Assembly (NCBI GenBank): GCA_023091735.1
Contig: JALKBU010000669.1
Coordinates: 1-28,433, forward strand
Direction: 5' to 3'
Length of the DNA stretch: 28,433 bases
From: Trichomonas tenax
Lineage: Eukaryota > Parabasalia > Trichomonadida > Trichomonadidae
Below the pieces are notes generated by a model, which saw only the letters and a list, made by a program, of their open reading frames with translations, made no database searches and had not been told where the DNA came from. The position numbers and the translations under genes are program-made. Positions 9,540 through 20,864 of the stretch are shown here, in pieces. Numbering within the stretch: position 1 is the first letter of the stretch; every line of letters starts with the position of its first letter.

Positions 9540-10070
9540 CAGAAAGTGATCGCAACCAAGAATACCTGCAGAATGAATTTACTGGTTCAACATTGGATGC
9601 ACGCGAGAACCACAAGGTCAGAGAGAACTCCTACAAGAAGCTTAAATCTGCTGATACCACACACTTATCTAGTCCATTACAGAAGTTGCAGGTATCACTC
9701 TAATCTAAAACTGCTGTTTGAACCCACAGCAGAATGACTTTGATGTCGAAACCCTCAATAAGCATCAGACCATGCCAGGCAAGGCTTTTCGCGGAGAGAG
9801 GATTTACTGAATGGCATTAAGGACAAGAAGCTCATGCCAGAACAATGCAAGCTTCTCAAGTACCTCCTTGCTATTCTACTGCTTCTCAAGTACCTCGTTG
9901 ACATGTCAACGCTATCCAAGATTCCCAACTCGTTGCCAAAGGCTTCAAGCCAGCTGTGTACGATGGTACTAGCAAGCTTGTTGTCGACAACCATGTCGAA
10001 GCTGGTGTCGCCAAGTAGCTTCTCAAGACTTAGAAACAGAATTTAAACTCGATGATCAAGTTTTTAGAGT
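9540..10070 (+). pseudogene. Coding-like traces, unrecognised
   Basis: Short stretches with protein-like composition appear in changing plus-strand frames: ARENHKVRENSYKKLKSADT near 9600, NDFDVETLNKHQTMPGKAFR near 9735, IKDKKLMPEQCKLLKYLL near 9820, and LVAKGFKPAVYDGTSKLVVD near 9930. Stops and phase changes separate them. They probably belong to one decayed gene, possibly the 5' part of the C2 protein that follows on the same strand, but I recognise no domain. Confidence 0.35.
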
Positions 10071-10074
10071 TCTT

Positions 10075-11835
10075 GTTTCAATTGAGAGGATGTTATCAAA
10101 GACTGCAAAAAGGCTGTTGTTGAAGTCGATGAAGGTGTTGACTCATAGAAGCTCATTTATCTTGGACTATATGTTGCTTACGGCCAACATCATCTGTACA
10201 CCTACACAAATTGCATGAAGAGATGTTCGATCTTGTTTGCAAGGGTGCCTTTGGTAAGAAGATGGGCAGCATTAGATTGTGATTCCTCATTGACGACAAA
10301 TTGCCAGAAGAATCTAAGCCTGAACCAGAAGCTCCAATTCAATCCGTACCAGAGGCTGCGTATACAGAAAATCCTGCTCCTGAAGAAAATGCAACCCAGG
10401 AAGAAGAAGAGAGCTCAGAAATTCAAATTGTTCTTCCTTCAGTTGATATCAAAATTGATGCAAAGAATCTACATCATCGTCTTCATCGAGCAGCGAAGAA
10501 GAAGGAGAATTTAAAGAAGAATCACCGGCAGCACAAGAATCTCAAGATGAAGAAGGCAAAATTGAAATCAAAGTCGAAGCCCCTTCAATTGATATTGATC
10601 TTAAGAACTATTCTTATTCATCATCTTTTGATAATGAAGATGAGGAAGAACAAAATGTCGAGACTCAGGAGATATGTATCTTCATATCGATGATCTTCAT
10701 GCAAATGGTCTTCCAGTGACAGACATCAACATGAGTTCTGATCCTTATGTCATTCTCAAAATCGAACGGCCATACAAAGGTGATAATGAATAAAAGCCAA
10801 AGGTCATCGAGAACAATGGCAATCTAGTCTAGAACTTGCATTTCGATATTAATCTTACACGTGATTCTGAAGGGCGACAGTAATTACCATGAAGAAACAT
10901 TTGAACTTCTTGGCAAATCAGTATTTGGGAAGAGCAAGCAAGAAGGAAGCACCAATCTTCACTTCTTTATTGGCAATTAGTCTGAAATTGAGAAATCTGA
11001 ACAACCAATGTCTGAAGCAATTTCATAAGAAATTCCAGCTTATTAATCATTCTCTCTACACAAATTATCGTCTTCTTCATCTTCATCAGATGAAGATCAT
11101 TCAGACAAAGAAGCTGTTGAAGTTCATCTCGAAGTTCTTTCAATCAAAGTTGGAAAGTTATCATCCACATACGAATCATATGAGAAAAAAGAGATCCGTG
11201 CGGATGATGAAAGTGAACCAAAGAAAGAAATTAAGAGATCAGAGTCATAGTCCGATGAATACATTGATACACCAGAGCAATCTAAGGAAGAACTCGAAGT
11301 TGAAGTTCTGCATATCGATATTAAAGTTAAGAAGTCGTCATCGTCGTCTTCATCATCATCCGATGAAGAGCATATCCAAAAAGAAGACAACAAATCAGTG
11401 ACACCAGAAATCGAAACTAAGAGTGATAACAAATCTGACAACAATCTTCACATCGATGTTCTTCATGCGAACGATCATCCGGCAACAGAAATCAACATGA
11501 GCACCAATCCATATGTGAATCTGAGAATCGAAGACCCAGACAAAGATATAAGTAAGTCAATGAAAAAGTTCACCCATTGTTTGTCGTTGCATTCGATCAG
11601 CATAGTGGTGAGTCCAAGAAAGAGGAACTCCAATTCTCAGTCTAGAAGCAACCAAGCATCTGCCTTGTTAAACCGCAGGACAAGTTTCCGCAGTTCTCCT
11701 CAAATGAAAGTTACTTTTGAAAATACTTGGTACTTCTATCGATTCAGTGACACAATCCCAGTTAAAGTCATTATTGTTGTTGTCAAAAATAATCCAATCA
11801 AAATAAATTTACTGGTATTTCGATATAAATTATAG
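10075..11835 (+). pseudogene. Multi-C2-domain protein with acidic/Ser linkers (decayed)
   Basis: Two C2 domains are clear. One (about 10680-10980) reads LHIDDLHANGLPVTDINMSS then DPYVILKIERP, NLHFDINLTRD and FELLGKSVFGKS. The second (from about 11446) reads LHIDVLHANDHPATEINMST then NPYVNLRIEDPD and FVVAFDQHSGESKKEELQFS. A third, more eroded unit ends near 10300 (FDLVCKGAFGKKMGSIRL). C2 domains bind membranes, often with calcium. Linkers rich in Ser and Glu join the units and repeat a beta-like motif (EIQIVLPSVDIKI, KIEIKVEAPSIDIDL, EVEVLHIDIKVKKSSSS). Breaks include TAA at 10791-10793, TAG at 10830-10832 where C2 domains normally have Trp (NLVWN), TAA near 10881, and frameshifts near 10470 and 10680. 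It cannot make a full-length protein. Confidence 0.75.
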
Positions 11836-12510
11836 GAAAATTGTTTATTTTATATATTAGGGAAGTTATGATTATGGATATTCTCAGATTGCTGATTTTT
11901 TGAGGTTAGCCACATTTTTGGATTACCCAGAAAAATAACAATTTGTATACTACTATTTTCTTATTTGTTTCATTTTATAAATTTTAAATTGAATTTGATC
12001 GCTGATTTTATGATATTTAAATATGACGGTTATCGTCATTGTTATTTTTATACTAACAATTTATTAACATTTTTCTTAATAATTTTATTATATTTCGATA
12101 GTTTAGCAGATAAATGACAAGTGGTCTATGGAGAAATTTTTGAGAAATCCCCATCAAAACCGAAAATTTAATAGAAAAGAAAAACTTAAATTATTTTGCC
12201 ATCAAAAATATTTTTTTTATTTTATTCACTATTCGCTGTTTCTTTAACATTTGCATTCATATCATTGCATAAATTTCTCGCTTTTACTCATAAAATGAAG
12301 CAAATATGAAATCAAATTCGTCCAAAGATATGTTTATATTCATAAAAGGTGGTCTTTTTACAACAAAAGCAATGAATGTAGTCTTTAGTATAGAGAGAGT
12401 CTTAATAATTTTTAAATTTGATTGTTGATCATATTTTTCTTTTAGACTCATGCAAAATGAATATAAAACATAACCTTTATTCAAACGCATTGGTATTTTG
12501 ATAAGAAACC
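11836..12510. other. AT-rich spacer
   Basis: No gene seen between the C2 remnant and the 3' flank of copy D. The sequence is strongly AT-rich with A and T runs. Confidence 0.5.
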
Positions 12511-12761
12511 ACATGAAAAGAGAAAGTATTTACAAATTCTCTGATAATTGATAAATCCCAATCATGTTTCATATAATTTATAGTTGAATGTCAGTATTAT
12601 TCGTATACATGATTTGTTTTGCGGTGACTGTCCTCCATGAAGTGATTTTTCTTCGAGAATTCAAATTAAAATGAATATGTGAGAGGATTAATTATGTGCA
12701 AGATGTAACAAGTAATGTTAAAGCAGAACAACTTTGAGCTTTAGTGATCATCTTGCAAATT
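12511..12761 (+). repeat. Direct repeat, left copy (partner 14150-14400)
   Basis: Bases 12561-12761 match 14200-14400 with a single mismatch over 201 bases. A looser match continues outward to about 12511. The repeat covers the last 23 codons of copy D plus its downstream flank, and similarity stops abruptly at 12761 on the coding side. Confidence 0.9.
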
Positions 12762-13699
12762 GGTGTATTTTCTTTCAATTTTTGACCAACAAAAACAATT
12801 GTGAATTCTGATTGGCATTCATATGATGAATAGTGATGAAGTGCATGATATGCTTTTGTGAAGACGTTGTTTGATGTCGAAATAGGAGTGTTAGATGTAA
12901 ATTTGTCATAGAAACTGTTATCGATTGTGATGGAATTTTGAGAAACATAAAACATTTTCCCGTTCCCTTTGTCATCAAAGAAGAAACAACGATCAATTGT
13001 TAACTTTGCATAACTTAAAACTAATCCATAATCAGAACTTTTCTGCCAATTTCCAATAACATTACAATATTTCATAGATACTAAACAATTATTTTGTGCA
13101 CTGAAGCAAATACAAGCATAGTCTTTATGTGCTTTGTTGCCTTCAATTGTGGTGAAATTGATGATCGATCCATCATTTGCATAACCTATATAAGGTCCAG
13201 ACACTAATGCGACATCATTTCGACTGAAATTCATTGATGAATAGATAACATCACCATAACTATGACCAGTTATATGTGAGCGTTCTGTATTTCCACACAT
13301 AGAAATACATCCTTCAATTGCATAATTAACAAAATAAGTTGAATAAATAGGTGTATATGAGAAATGGCAATCAGAAAATGTCACAAAACAATGAATTGCA
13401 CAAAATCGATGTTGGACAATAGAACTTTTGCCTCTATAACAAATGCAGCCACCTTGACCATTCCGGCTGCAGTTCTCAAAAAAACACTCAGAATGAAGAA
13501 GGTTATATCCGTTTTTTCCATCAACATAAACAACCCCTGAACTCAGAAATGAGAAAATACAGAGATGTAAAAAGCATTCGTTCCTCAAAAACTCAACACT
13601 TGCGTTTTTTTTGCAAGAAAAGTTGTTTCCGGAGTAAGAAGTGAGATAGAAACGGATCCAAACGTCGGACGGAGGACAGTCACAGCGAATCAATGGATA
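12692..13699 (-). pseudogene. Beta-helix-like family, copy D (long frame, no ATG)
   Basis: An open frame of about 335 codons, the longest of the four family members and the most divergent. Shared features run in the same order as in A-C: SGNNF near the start, GGCICYRGKSSIVQHRFC (compare GGSIYV...CVQYRICS), GSIINFTTIEGNKAH (compare FSTVYNNTAG), MKYCNVIGNWQKSSDYGLVL (compare CNIIQNTHKKLGINLGIV), LTIDRCFFFDD, and a hydrophobic C-terminus. It is Cys- and Asn-rich, consistent with an extracellular right-handed beta-helix fold (inference). A TGA at 13700-13702 precedes the frame, and the first in-frame ATG lies about 150 codons in. Before the TGA, the frame reads the hydrophobic KVCFCFLSFV, possibly an old signal peptide. 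A lost start or an N-terminal stop is likely; an unseen 5' exon is the alternative. Confidence 0.6.
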
Positions 13700-13702
13700 T
13701 CA

Positions 13703-14149
13703 GACAAAACTAAGAAAACAGAAACAAACTTTATTGAGATTTTTTGTTTTAATAAATATGACAAATAAAAGTCAAATGTCAGATATTGTTTTTCAATCTC
13801 ATCAGAACATCAAAAAGAGTGTTATTTTTGAATACCAATGTCTCTGCTTATCCTGAAGAATGGTTTAAACACTCTTTCTTCATATAAAATTCGTTTAATA
13901 CAATGATGATTATCGATAAATAAAGGCTTATTTATATTCTTTCGTCTGAGAATTCATCAAGAGAGAGAGACAAAGCGAGCAATGGCATTGGCAAGTGTTG
14001 CATGATTTGTCGCCGAAATTCATGTTTGTAAGCAATCAAAACTTCAAATCGATTATCAAAGAAAGTTATATAAATGAGAAATATTTCTTCAAAGCTCTCC
14101 ACTTTTCAATCAGATGCAAAGTTTTCAACTGTTATATAAATGAGAAATC
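13703..14149. other. Spacer
   Basis: No gene seen. GTTATATAAATGAGAAAT occurs twice, at 14065-14082 and 14131-14148. A GA-rich run lies near 13960-13980. Confidence 0.45.
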
Positions 14150-14400
14150 AAATGAAAAGTGGAATTATTCACAAAATCTCTGATAGTTAATAAATGATAA
14201 TCATGTTTCATATAATTTATAATTGAATGTCAGTATTATTCGTATACATGATTTGTTTTGCGGTGACTGTCCTCCATGAAGTGATTTTTCTTCGAGAATT
14301 CAAATTAAAATGAATATGTGAGAGGATTAATTATGTGCAAGATGTAACAAGTAATGTTAAAGCAGAACAACTTTGAGCTTTAGTGATCATCTTGCAAATT
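14150..14400 (+). repeat. Direct repeat, right copy (3' end of a family D gene)
   Basis: See the partner at 12511-12761 (one mismatch in 201 bases, 14200-14400). On the minus strand it holds the last 23 codons of the copy D protein and its 3' flank, but nothing of the rest of that gene follows at 14401. It is a recent duplicate or conversion tract rather than a gene. Confidence 0.9.
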
Positions 14401-14520
14401 ATGAGAGACAATCATCTCTATTTATGAACAGTTATATGAATAGCATCACTAAGAGATACTTTCAAATTTAAATCACAGCAGTTATATAAAATTGAATTCT
14501 CAACAGTTCAGTGTAATATA

Positions 14521-15010
14521 ATGACGGAATGCCATCATCTCTTTATGTCGATCCAACACAATTTGGATTCCAGTCAAAGATCTTTCCCTGAGGAAACAGC
14601 CATGAAGGATGCGCTCATACTCGAGTCAGCAACCTCATGAATGCACTTGGCACAGTCAAGACAATTTCCGCTAGCTTTAGCCAAAATGAATATCGACCTC
14701 CACAAGAACATCATTCGCTACAAGTTCTTCCGATATCATGGCTCACATTCCAGAGAGAGAATGGTAGAGGCAACGTGGGTGACTTGAAGTATGTCTACAT
14801 CCCATTCGAGAACACCGGTGGTAGTTAATGTATGTCTTCAAGGGCATCGGTAGGGTTGATAACCATAAATGGTTCTTCCATTCATCTTAGCTCCGAGCGA
14901 AGAAGCAGGCAACTTTCAGATATGATTTCAGAGCATTCTGCAGATGCAACAATCGGTCCTCGAACAGTTGAAAACTTCTGCAGCGATTTAATGACAAAAG
15001 ATTCAAAATT
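14521..15010 (+). pseudogene. Coding-like traces, unrecognised
   Basis: Segments with C-ending codons like those of the intact genes appear in shifting plus-strand frames: LAKMNIDLHKNIIRYKFFRY near 14670, GNVGDLKYVYIPFENTGG near 14770, YVFKGIGRVDNHKWFFHSS near 14830, and LAPSEEAGNFQIWFQSIL near 14890. Stops and phase changes separate them. I recognise no family. The codon use suggests the remains of a once well-expressed gene. Confidence 0.35.
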
Positions 15011-15078
15011 ATATTTTAGAATATTCCAAATATTATCTATTCACAAAAAATAAACAATCAACCCTTTAATCAATACAT

Positions 15079-16662
15079 TCATTTTCCAAGTAATTTAGTT
15101 ACTTTCGGTTGAATTTCTTTCTGATATCTAATAAACATTTCGACTTTTTCTTGGATGAACGCTGCTACATCTCTTAAATCACGACATGATTTGAATTCAA
15201 TTTCTAACTCCTTCATGCAAAAGTATGCTTTGTGGTAACTATTAATATGGAAAATCTTCTTGAAAATATATAATACTTCCTCGTGCTGCATGAAGTCATC
15301 AATTTGAAAATTCACGACTTCTTTGTCTTCTTGGTCAGATTGATCTTTATTCTGGAGTTCAGCCGTTACAAGTATTTGGTTACTTTCTTCTGCATACTCT
15401 ATTTTTTCGACAAAGATTGGAGGAGGGGTTCCAAGGTGAGTGAAATCATAATTCTGACTGAAGTGTATGCAAGGCATCGCTATGCCATATAGCTCCTCCA
15501 TTACTTCAAAATATCCCAACTGACTGCAAATGGAGCAATTGAACGTGTCAATCAGATCATCTATGTTCAGCTTAGCTCCGGCTGTTATTAATCTGTTGAT
15601 GTATTTTTTTGCATTCCTATTGTCAGGAATGATGGTCTTGTTCCGCTTTTCAATAATGAACTCTATTAAAACTTTAAACTTCATACAATTTGTTCTAAGT
15701 TTGCATACTTTTAAAAAATCCACAAACCTTCCGTGAAAGTCTTCTACGTGATTATTAGTGCTTATGCGGGGGTGACGACAATATAATGCTAAACTGAAGC
15801 AATTTGTAACCATTTCCTGCCATATGCTTAATTGTTTTTCGCTGATAATTCCGTCTTTTACATACTTTTCGATCATGGGCGTGGAAAGATCATATAACAC
15901 AAAATACTCTTGTTCAATATCTGATCACAAGATCTTTGTAGCTAAGATGGAAATGGGATAGTTATGCCCCAACCTACCAAGATAGTGGCGTAAACGGAAA
16001 TATTTTGTGTTTGTATGAGAATTTAAAAATTTTGTTACAGCTGAACTAAAATCGCTCATAAAAGGTATGCTGTTAAGAGTATCTTCATGTGCTCCTGTTG
16101 ATATGAGTGCTTTATGAACTGATTCATAAGCATTTGATGTCTCTGTAGGTCTAATATAAAGCCTAATTGGAATGCCTGTGTTATAATATATTGCCTGAGG
16201 AATTATTATAATCATATCGTCAAAGTGAAATGAAACATCCCATTGAATCAATTGAGCATATTTTAAAATAGTGTTTGAATTTGGTGGAACCCAAATTAAA
16301 TGATCAACTGATTTGTCTTCATATATTAATTGTGTGCTTTTGTCGGAAAATGCCATTTCGATATATCCTGGCAGTTTTTTGATCAAAGGAGCGATGTCAT
16401 TGGCCTTTTCTTCTTTTAAAGGCAAATGATATCTCTCAAATATATCCTCTGTTATATACTGTTTTATAAAAGCATGAACAAATGTTGCACCGAAAAATTT
16501 ATTCCAAATTTTAAGGTTCTCATCATTAAGTTTGCATAAATAAGGATCGCTTCCATTTATTAATTTGTGAAATGAATCGGAATGCAGTTTTATGTTAAAA
16601 GTTGACAGTTTGGTTTTGGAAGTAATTGTAAAAATGCACGCATCCTTGTATGTAATTACACC
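15079..16662 (-). pseudogene. MULE transposase remnant
   Basis: The Mutator-like (MULE) transposase pattern is clear. VDHLIWVPPNSN leads to QWDVSF with the first catalytic Asp (codon at 16237-16239), then IPQAIYYNTGIPIRLYI and TETSNAYESVHKAL. FMSDFSSAV carries the second Asp (16051-16053), and FRLRHYLGRLG stands where the usual His-containing segment lies. ISTNNHVEDFHGRF near 15750 is the typical C-terminal NN-x-x-E motif. A single frame runs from the TAG at 16663-16665 to 15079, broken by one in-frame TGA at 15925-15927. No ATG was identified at the 5' end. MULEs cut and paste DNA; this copy is inactive as it stands. The hAT-like remnant lies immediately upstream on the same strand, and no terminal inverted repeats were recognised. 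Confidence 0.8.
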
Positions 16663-18443
16663 CTAAAATCATTGAACGTTGAAATGGCTGTGTTAAACGC
16701 TTCAGATCTTACACGAAATTGACGCATTACCTCCTTTAGGTATCTTCGTGCTCGAATTAAATCATTTGGAGGTCTCTCAGTGCTTGGGTCTCGAATGGCT
16801 GCAACGTCCAGAGGTGGTAGTTCAAGAAGTTTCAGTGATTGCATAACAGTATTTCCTTGATCATCAACATTAACCTCGTAATGAATGTTTGTTCCATGTT
16901 CAAACAAAACATCTTCTAAAAGAACTTGGGCTTCATTAAAAGGATTCTTGTCTGGAACTGAGATTTCATTGAAATATTTTAAGCTGGATTCTTGAACTGC
17001 ATTTTCAATGAATCTCTTATGAAATAGAGTCTTCCGGATGGAGTAATAGCATAAGCCAAGGCTCACAAACCTCCATGATCAGAATCCAGTATGTAGTTGT
17101 CGAGAGAAACAGCAAAAAATGGTGCAAATGGATTTTGAAGCGAATTCAGTGCACTTATTGCATATGTCAACCACATATATGCTTCTGATATTTGTGAATG
17201 ATCAGATTCGAAGATGTTGATCAGTTTCTTCAAAATAACAAGACAATCATACAAATGATTAATATCTTCGATTTGAACTTCAGAAAATTGAACGACTTTG
17301 TTATAGTTGCTTTTAATAAATTTGCAAATTTCAAAGTCGTAAACCCAGCGAATCCCATTGTGAGCAGGACATACTGATCTGATATCTTCTACATGTTCTC
17401 TGCATTCTTTCGCCAAGGAATGGATATGGCTGAGAACTTGATTAATGGCTAGTATACTCTTAGAGATGTTGCAATAGCTGTTATGGATTCTGTGGCACAA
17501 GCATGGACAGAATATGATTTTGAAGAGCTCCTCGTTTGGTGAGTTATAGAAATTCTGAGCCCAGTCCCTTTTGATGCACTTTGCTTGAGCAAAATTGCCG
17601 TCACACACTACTGCAACGATATTAATTTCTTTTGCAATGATTTGGTTAAAGCCATCCGTGAGGCACCTCAGATATTCTTCAGAAGTTCCTCCATTCATTG
17701 TATTTGCTGTGAACAGGTATAGCTTCATGTATTCTTTTGGATTAACAAGAGAAAAGTCAAGATTTGCAAAGGATTGAACCTTTCTTTCATCGATAGCAAC
17801 AGCAACAAATTTGAGAAGCTTAAACTTCGTGCAAGTATCATCATGCGTGGTTGTTGAAATACGGATCATTGCCTTCTGTAATGTATTACGCGAGAAACCT
17901 GTCCAAATTGACTCTGTGAGCTTATCAACGTTCAATGAAATCATACGAAGTTTAGGATGCTTGAGTAATACTTGGTGAATTGTAAACCTGACAATAACTT
18001 TTGCTGCTTTAGTGAACCCCGGACTCGCAAAAACATCAAGACTTAGATTGAGCTGACCTGTTACTGTTGCCAAGGCGTCGATGATTTTATCAAATGAAAT
18101 GGTCGTTTCTGAAACTTCTCCGAGTTGAATGCCATCTTCTTCGTGGAAGTATTTTGTGATCTCTCTGTGTAGCAGGCTTCCCGGCTTTACAGACATGAAC
18201 GTTCTTCTTCAGCCATGTCTTATAGTGGTCTTCACGTACAGGGGCTTAGTCGCAAAGACATAGACCTCTGTCTGGAGTACGAACCAAACAAATACATTTA
18301 ATAAAATACTTTTGGGTTCTTTCACCTATTATTTTGAATTTTAAATAGGTGTATGGGTGGTGAGGCTGGATACCTTGTAAAGGATACCTTCGTCCAATTA
18401 GGATTTGACAAGGTTTGCTCCACCATAACAAAAATGAAGTCAA
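16656..18443 (-). pseudogene. hAT-like transposase remnant
   Basis: The main frame (17063-18196) has an hAT-like layout: a helical N-terminal part, VAVAIDERK with a candidate first Asp (residue 136), IVAVVCDGNFAQ (Asp 199), CPCLCHRIHNSY (230-241, matching the hAT C-x-x-H region), and CPAHNGIRWVYDFE (276-289, matching the conserved Arg-Trp). A frameshift at about 17065 links to 16656-17066, which holds a helical tail (LFHKRFIENAVQESS). Upstream, a frame shifted at about 18200 (18246-18443, with a TAA at 18246-18248) may hold an eroded Cys/His DNA-binding region (GLCLCD, DHYKTWLKKNVH). The usual hAT C-terminal dimerisation segment was not seen; the MULE remnant begins instead. The element is inactive. 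The family call rests on motif pattern only. Confidence 0.65.
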
Positions 18444-20864
18444 ACTGTTGAGTAAATTGTGTTATTTTTAATTGTTATTTTATTTTGATATATGAAGCTT
18501 AATGATCTAAATTTGCATAAAATATCTCATATGACCATATATACCAATCAAAAACCTCATAATAATTAAAATTAAAAGTTTTGACCGCACATTGATCATA
18601 TATTGCGTTAAAATATCATAAATCATTTGATTATAAATGGCTGGTCTTCATATAAAATTTAATAGATTTTGAAAAAAAAAACTGCATATTTTGATCGATA
18701 AACAAGGATTTAAATGAATGAAAACACTCTTATAAGTATTTTCAAATATACTGTGTTAATTAAAAACTCTATAACATCAGTATTTTTGCATAAAAATGAT
18801 CAAAATAAAAATAAAATTAAGAAAAATTATAACAGGGGGGCTCAAGAAAGTAATTTTTCACCCCTGCAAAAATTGAATGTGATCTTCTACCTCAAACTTT
18901 CCAGACCATTGGAAATGGGACAACCTGACATCCTTACCTAAAAAGATACAAACTTCAATAATCGGGCTAAAAAACGCATAAAGGAAAAATAACCTTAAGC
19001 CAAATTGAGAGGTGCTCTTATCGTCTGGTGTGCACCCTTAACCGTTTTTAATTTTTCAAAATAATTTTTACCTCTGTGTTTTCTCTTTGTGCTAAAGGTG
19101 TCGGAATTTGCATACCTGATGAATCAATTAGCGATCCTCTAAGCTATTTATAGTTTCAATTTCTTGCTCATAATCATATATTTTGATGTCTTCGATTCAA
19201 AAATATGCAGAAAAACTAATTTTAATTGCAGGGTATTTCTTGCATGCAGTATTTATTATCAAACATAAGCAGTAAATCAGTGCAATTACAATAATTCCCT
19301 TGATTTTCGACCTTTGCACCCACTCTGAAAACAAAAAAAAATGTTAATTTTTTGGGTTTAGATAAGAAATTTTCGATTTTAAATCAGCCAATAATATAGA
19401 GCTGTAATGTATCTATTAAAATATTTATTTACATTTTCATAAAATTCTTTTTTGGCCCAAAAATGAAAAAAAATTGAAATCTTGTATAGTGCAAATGCGT
19501 ACATACTCAAGAATTTAAAAACTGCTTTTTTGATTCAAAAATAAGAGATTTTACGAATCTAAATGAGTTGATAACTTCTATAATTGATTCTGAATCGAAT
19601 GCAATCATAATTTGCAGCATTTTTAAAATAACAGTTTCTGAGTTTTCATTTTAATCTTTCTACTTTTTTCTTTATTTATTTTTATTTGTTTCAGATTTTA
19701 TTTTTTGATATGTTGATATTCTAACTACAATGGACATATATGGTTTAAATTGATTCGTTATGCATGTTCAAAATATTTTCTCATAGAACAACAATATATA
19801 GAGAATTGGATAAGCAATCATATTTTATAACTAAGTTCTAAAAAGTAACAACCTTTATTTCACATCTTTGTTGGGTCATCAAAGCCCACCAGAGTCCACC
19901 AACAGAGGCTACTCAATATGCATTTTTTGGGTCTCTGTGCTAAAATGTGAAAGGCTCATGTTAAAACACTTGAAAATTTCACAGTTTCTTCTTCTCCTGT
20001 AAAACACCACTTTTTGAAGCAACAAAAAAGCAAGATACTTTAAGCGCACGTAGCTTCGCTATATTAAATACAATTAATTTTTAATTTATAAATTTACTTT
20101 TATTTTACTATTTTTAACTTATTGAGGAGGGTTTAGGAGGGGCATAGCCCCTCCCAACAGTCCGAGCGCGGGCACGAGGAGCCAGAAAAGTGTGTTTTTT
20201 ATGCAAAAAGTGACCATTTTAGCATCCTTATTATCAGCATCATACACTAATTGATATTAGCCATTATTTTTGAGTTCACCACAAGTTTCAAATTTGTGTC
20301 AATCCAAAATCGTTACAAGCTTTATTAGATCTGATCTATTCAAGCGTCACTTTTCATGATGAAGCTCTCAATTTTTCATGTATCATAAACTTGTTATTTT
20401 CAAGATCCCTCTGGAACATAGCATCAGTAGGACCTAAATAGTATACCTTATCAATATGGCTATCTAACTTTAAGGTTTTTCGAGCCCTCACTTCTCTTTT
20501 TCATTTCCTCAAATATTACAGCGACTCTCCTCATACTTCATCTACAGTTATACCTGCTCCTAAATATCATATATCTAAAATGTCTAAGCCTTTTATTGAG
20601 ATGAATTGATTCTCGATATTTAGCCAGACATTGATATGAACACTTTTAGATGTGGCTTTTTATAGTGTTGTCGATGATGATTCAGATGTAGATTTTCGAT
20701 AGTTTGGATAATAATATCTTCAGACCATCAAATATTGGGAGATTGGAGCTGTGAAGATGAAAAACGATTTGCTTATCGCTAAAAAATATTAAATATTTAT
20801 TAAATGTGTAAATATTCAAAAATGGTGAAAAAATATAATAATATTGATAAGTTCAAAAAGTTAA
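18444..20864. other. Long AT-rich gene-free region
   Basis: About 2.4 kb with no recognisable gene on either strand. It contains islands of more mixed composition near 18830-19130, 19870-20060 and 20130-20190, which may be repeat or transposon debris. A perfect short hairpin lies at 20136-20154 (listed separately). The right end is the 3' flank of the SAPS-like gene. Confidence 0.55.
20136..20154. repeat. Perfect GC hairpin in an AT-rich region
   Basis: GGAGGGGC-ATA-GCCCCTCC: an 8-bp stem with a 3-base loop. It is followed by the GC-rich stretch AGTCCGAGCGCGGGCACGAG. This looks like part of a dispersed repeat. No gene is adjacent on the left, and the SAPS-like gene ends about 700 bases to the right, so a terminator role is unsupported. 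Confidence 0.55.

Noticed and set aside
12613..12640. Possible inverted copy of the copy D N-terminus (GTGACTGTCCTCC also at 13674-13686 on the other strand)
   Set aside because: The match is only about 15 of 16 bases and the sequence after it does not continue the family, so chance or a short repeat is as likely.
15079..18443. One intact fused hAT-MULE protein
   Set aside because: The two parts are in different frames with stops at the junction and each has further breaks, so a single working product is not supported here. A composite ancestor stays open as a finding.
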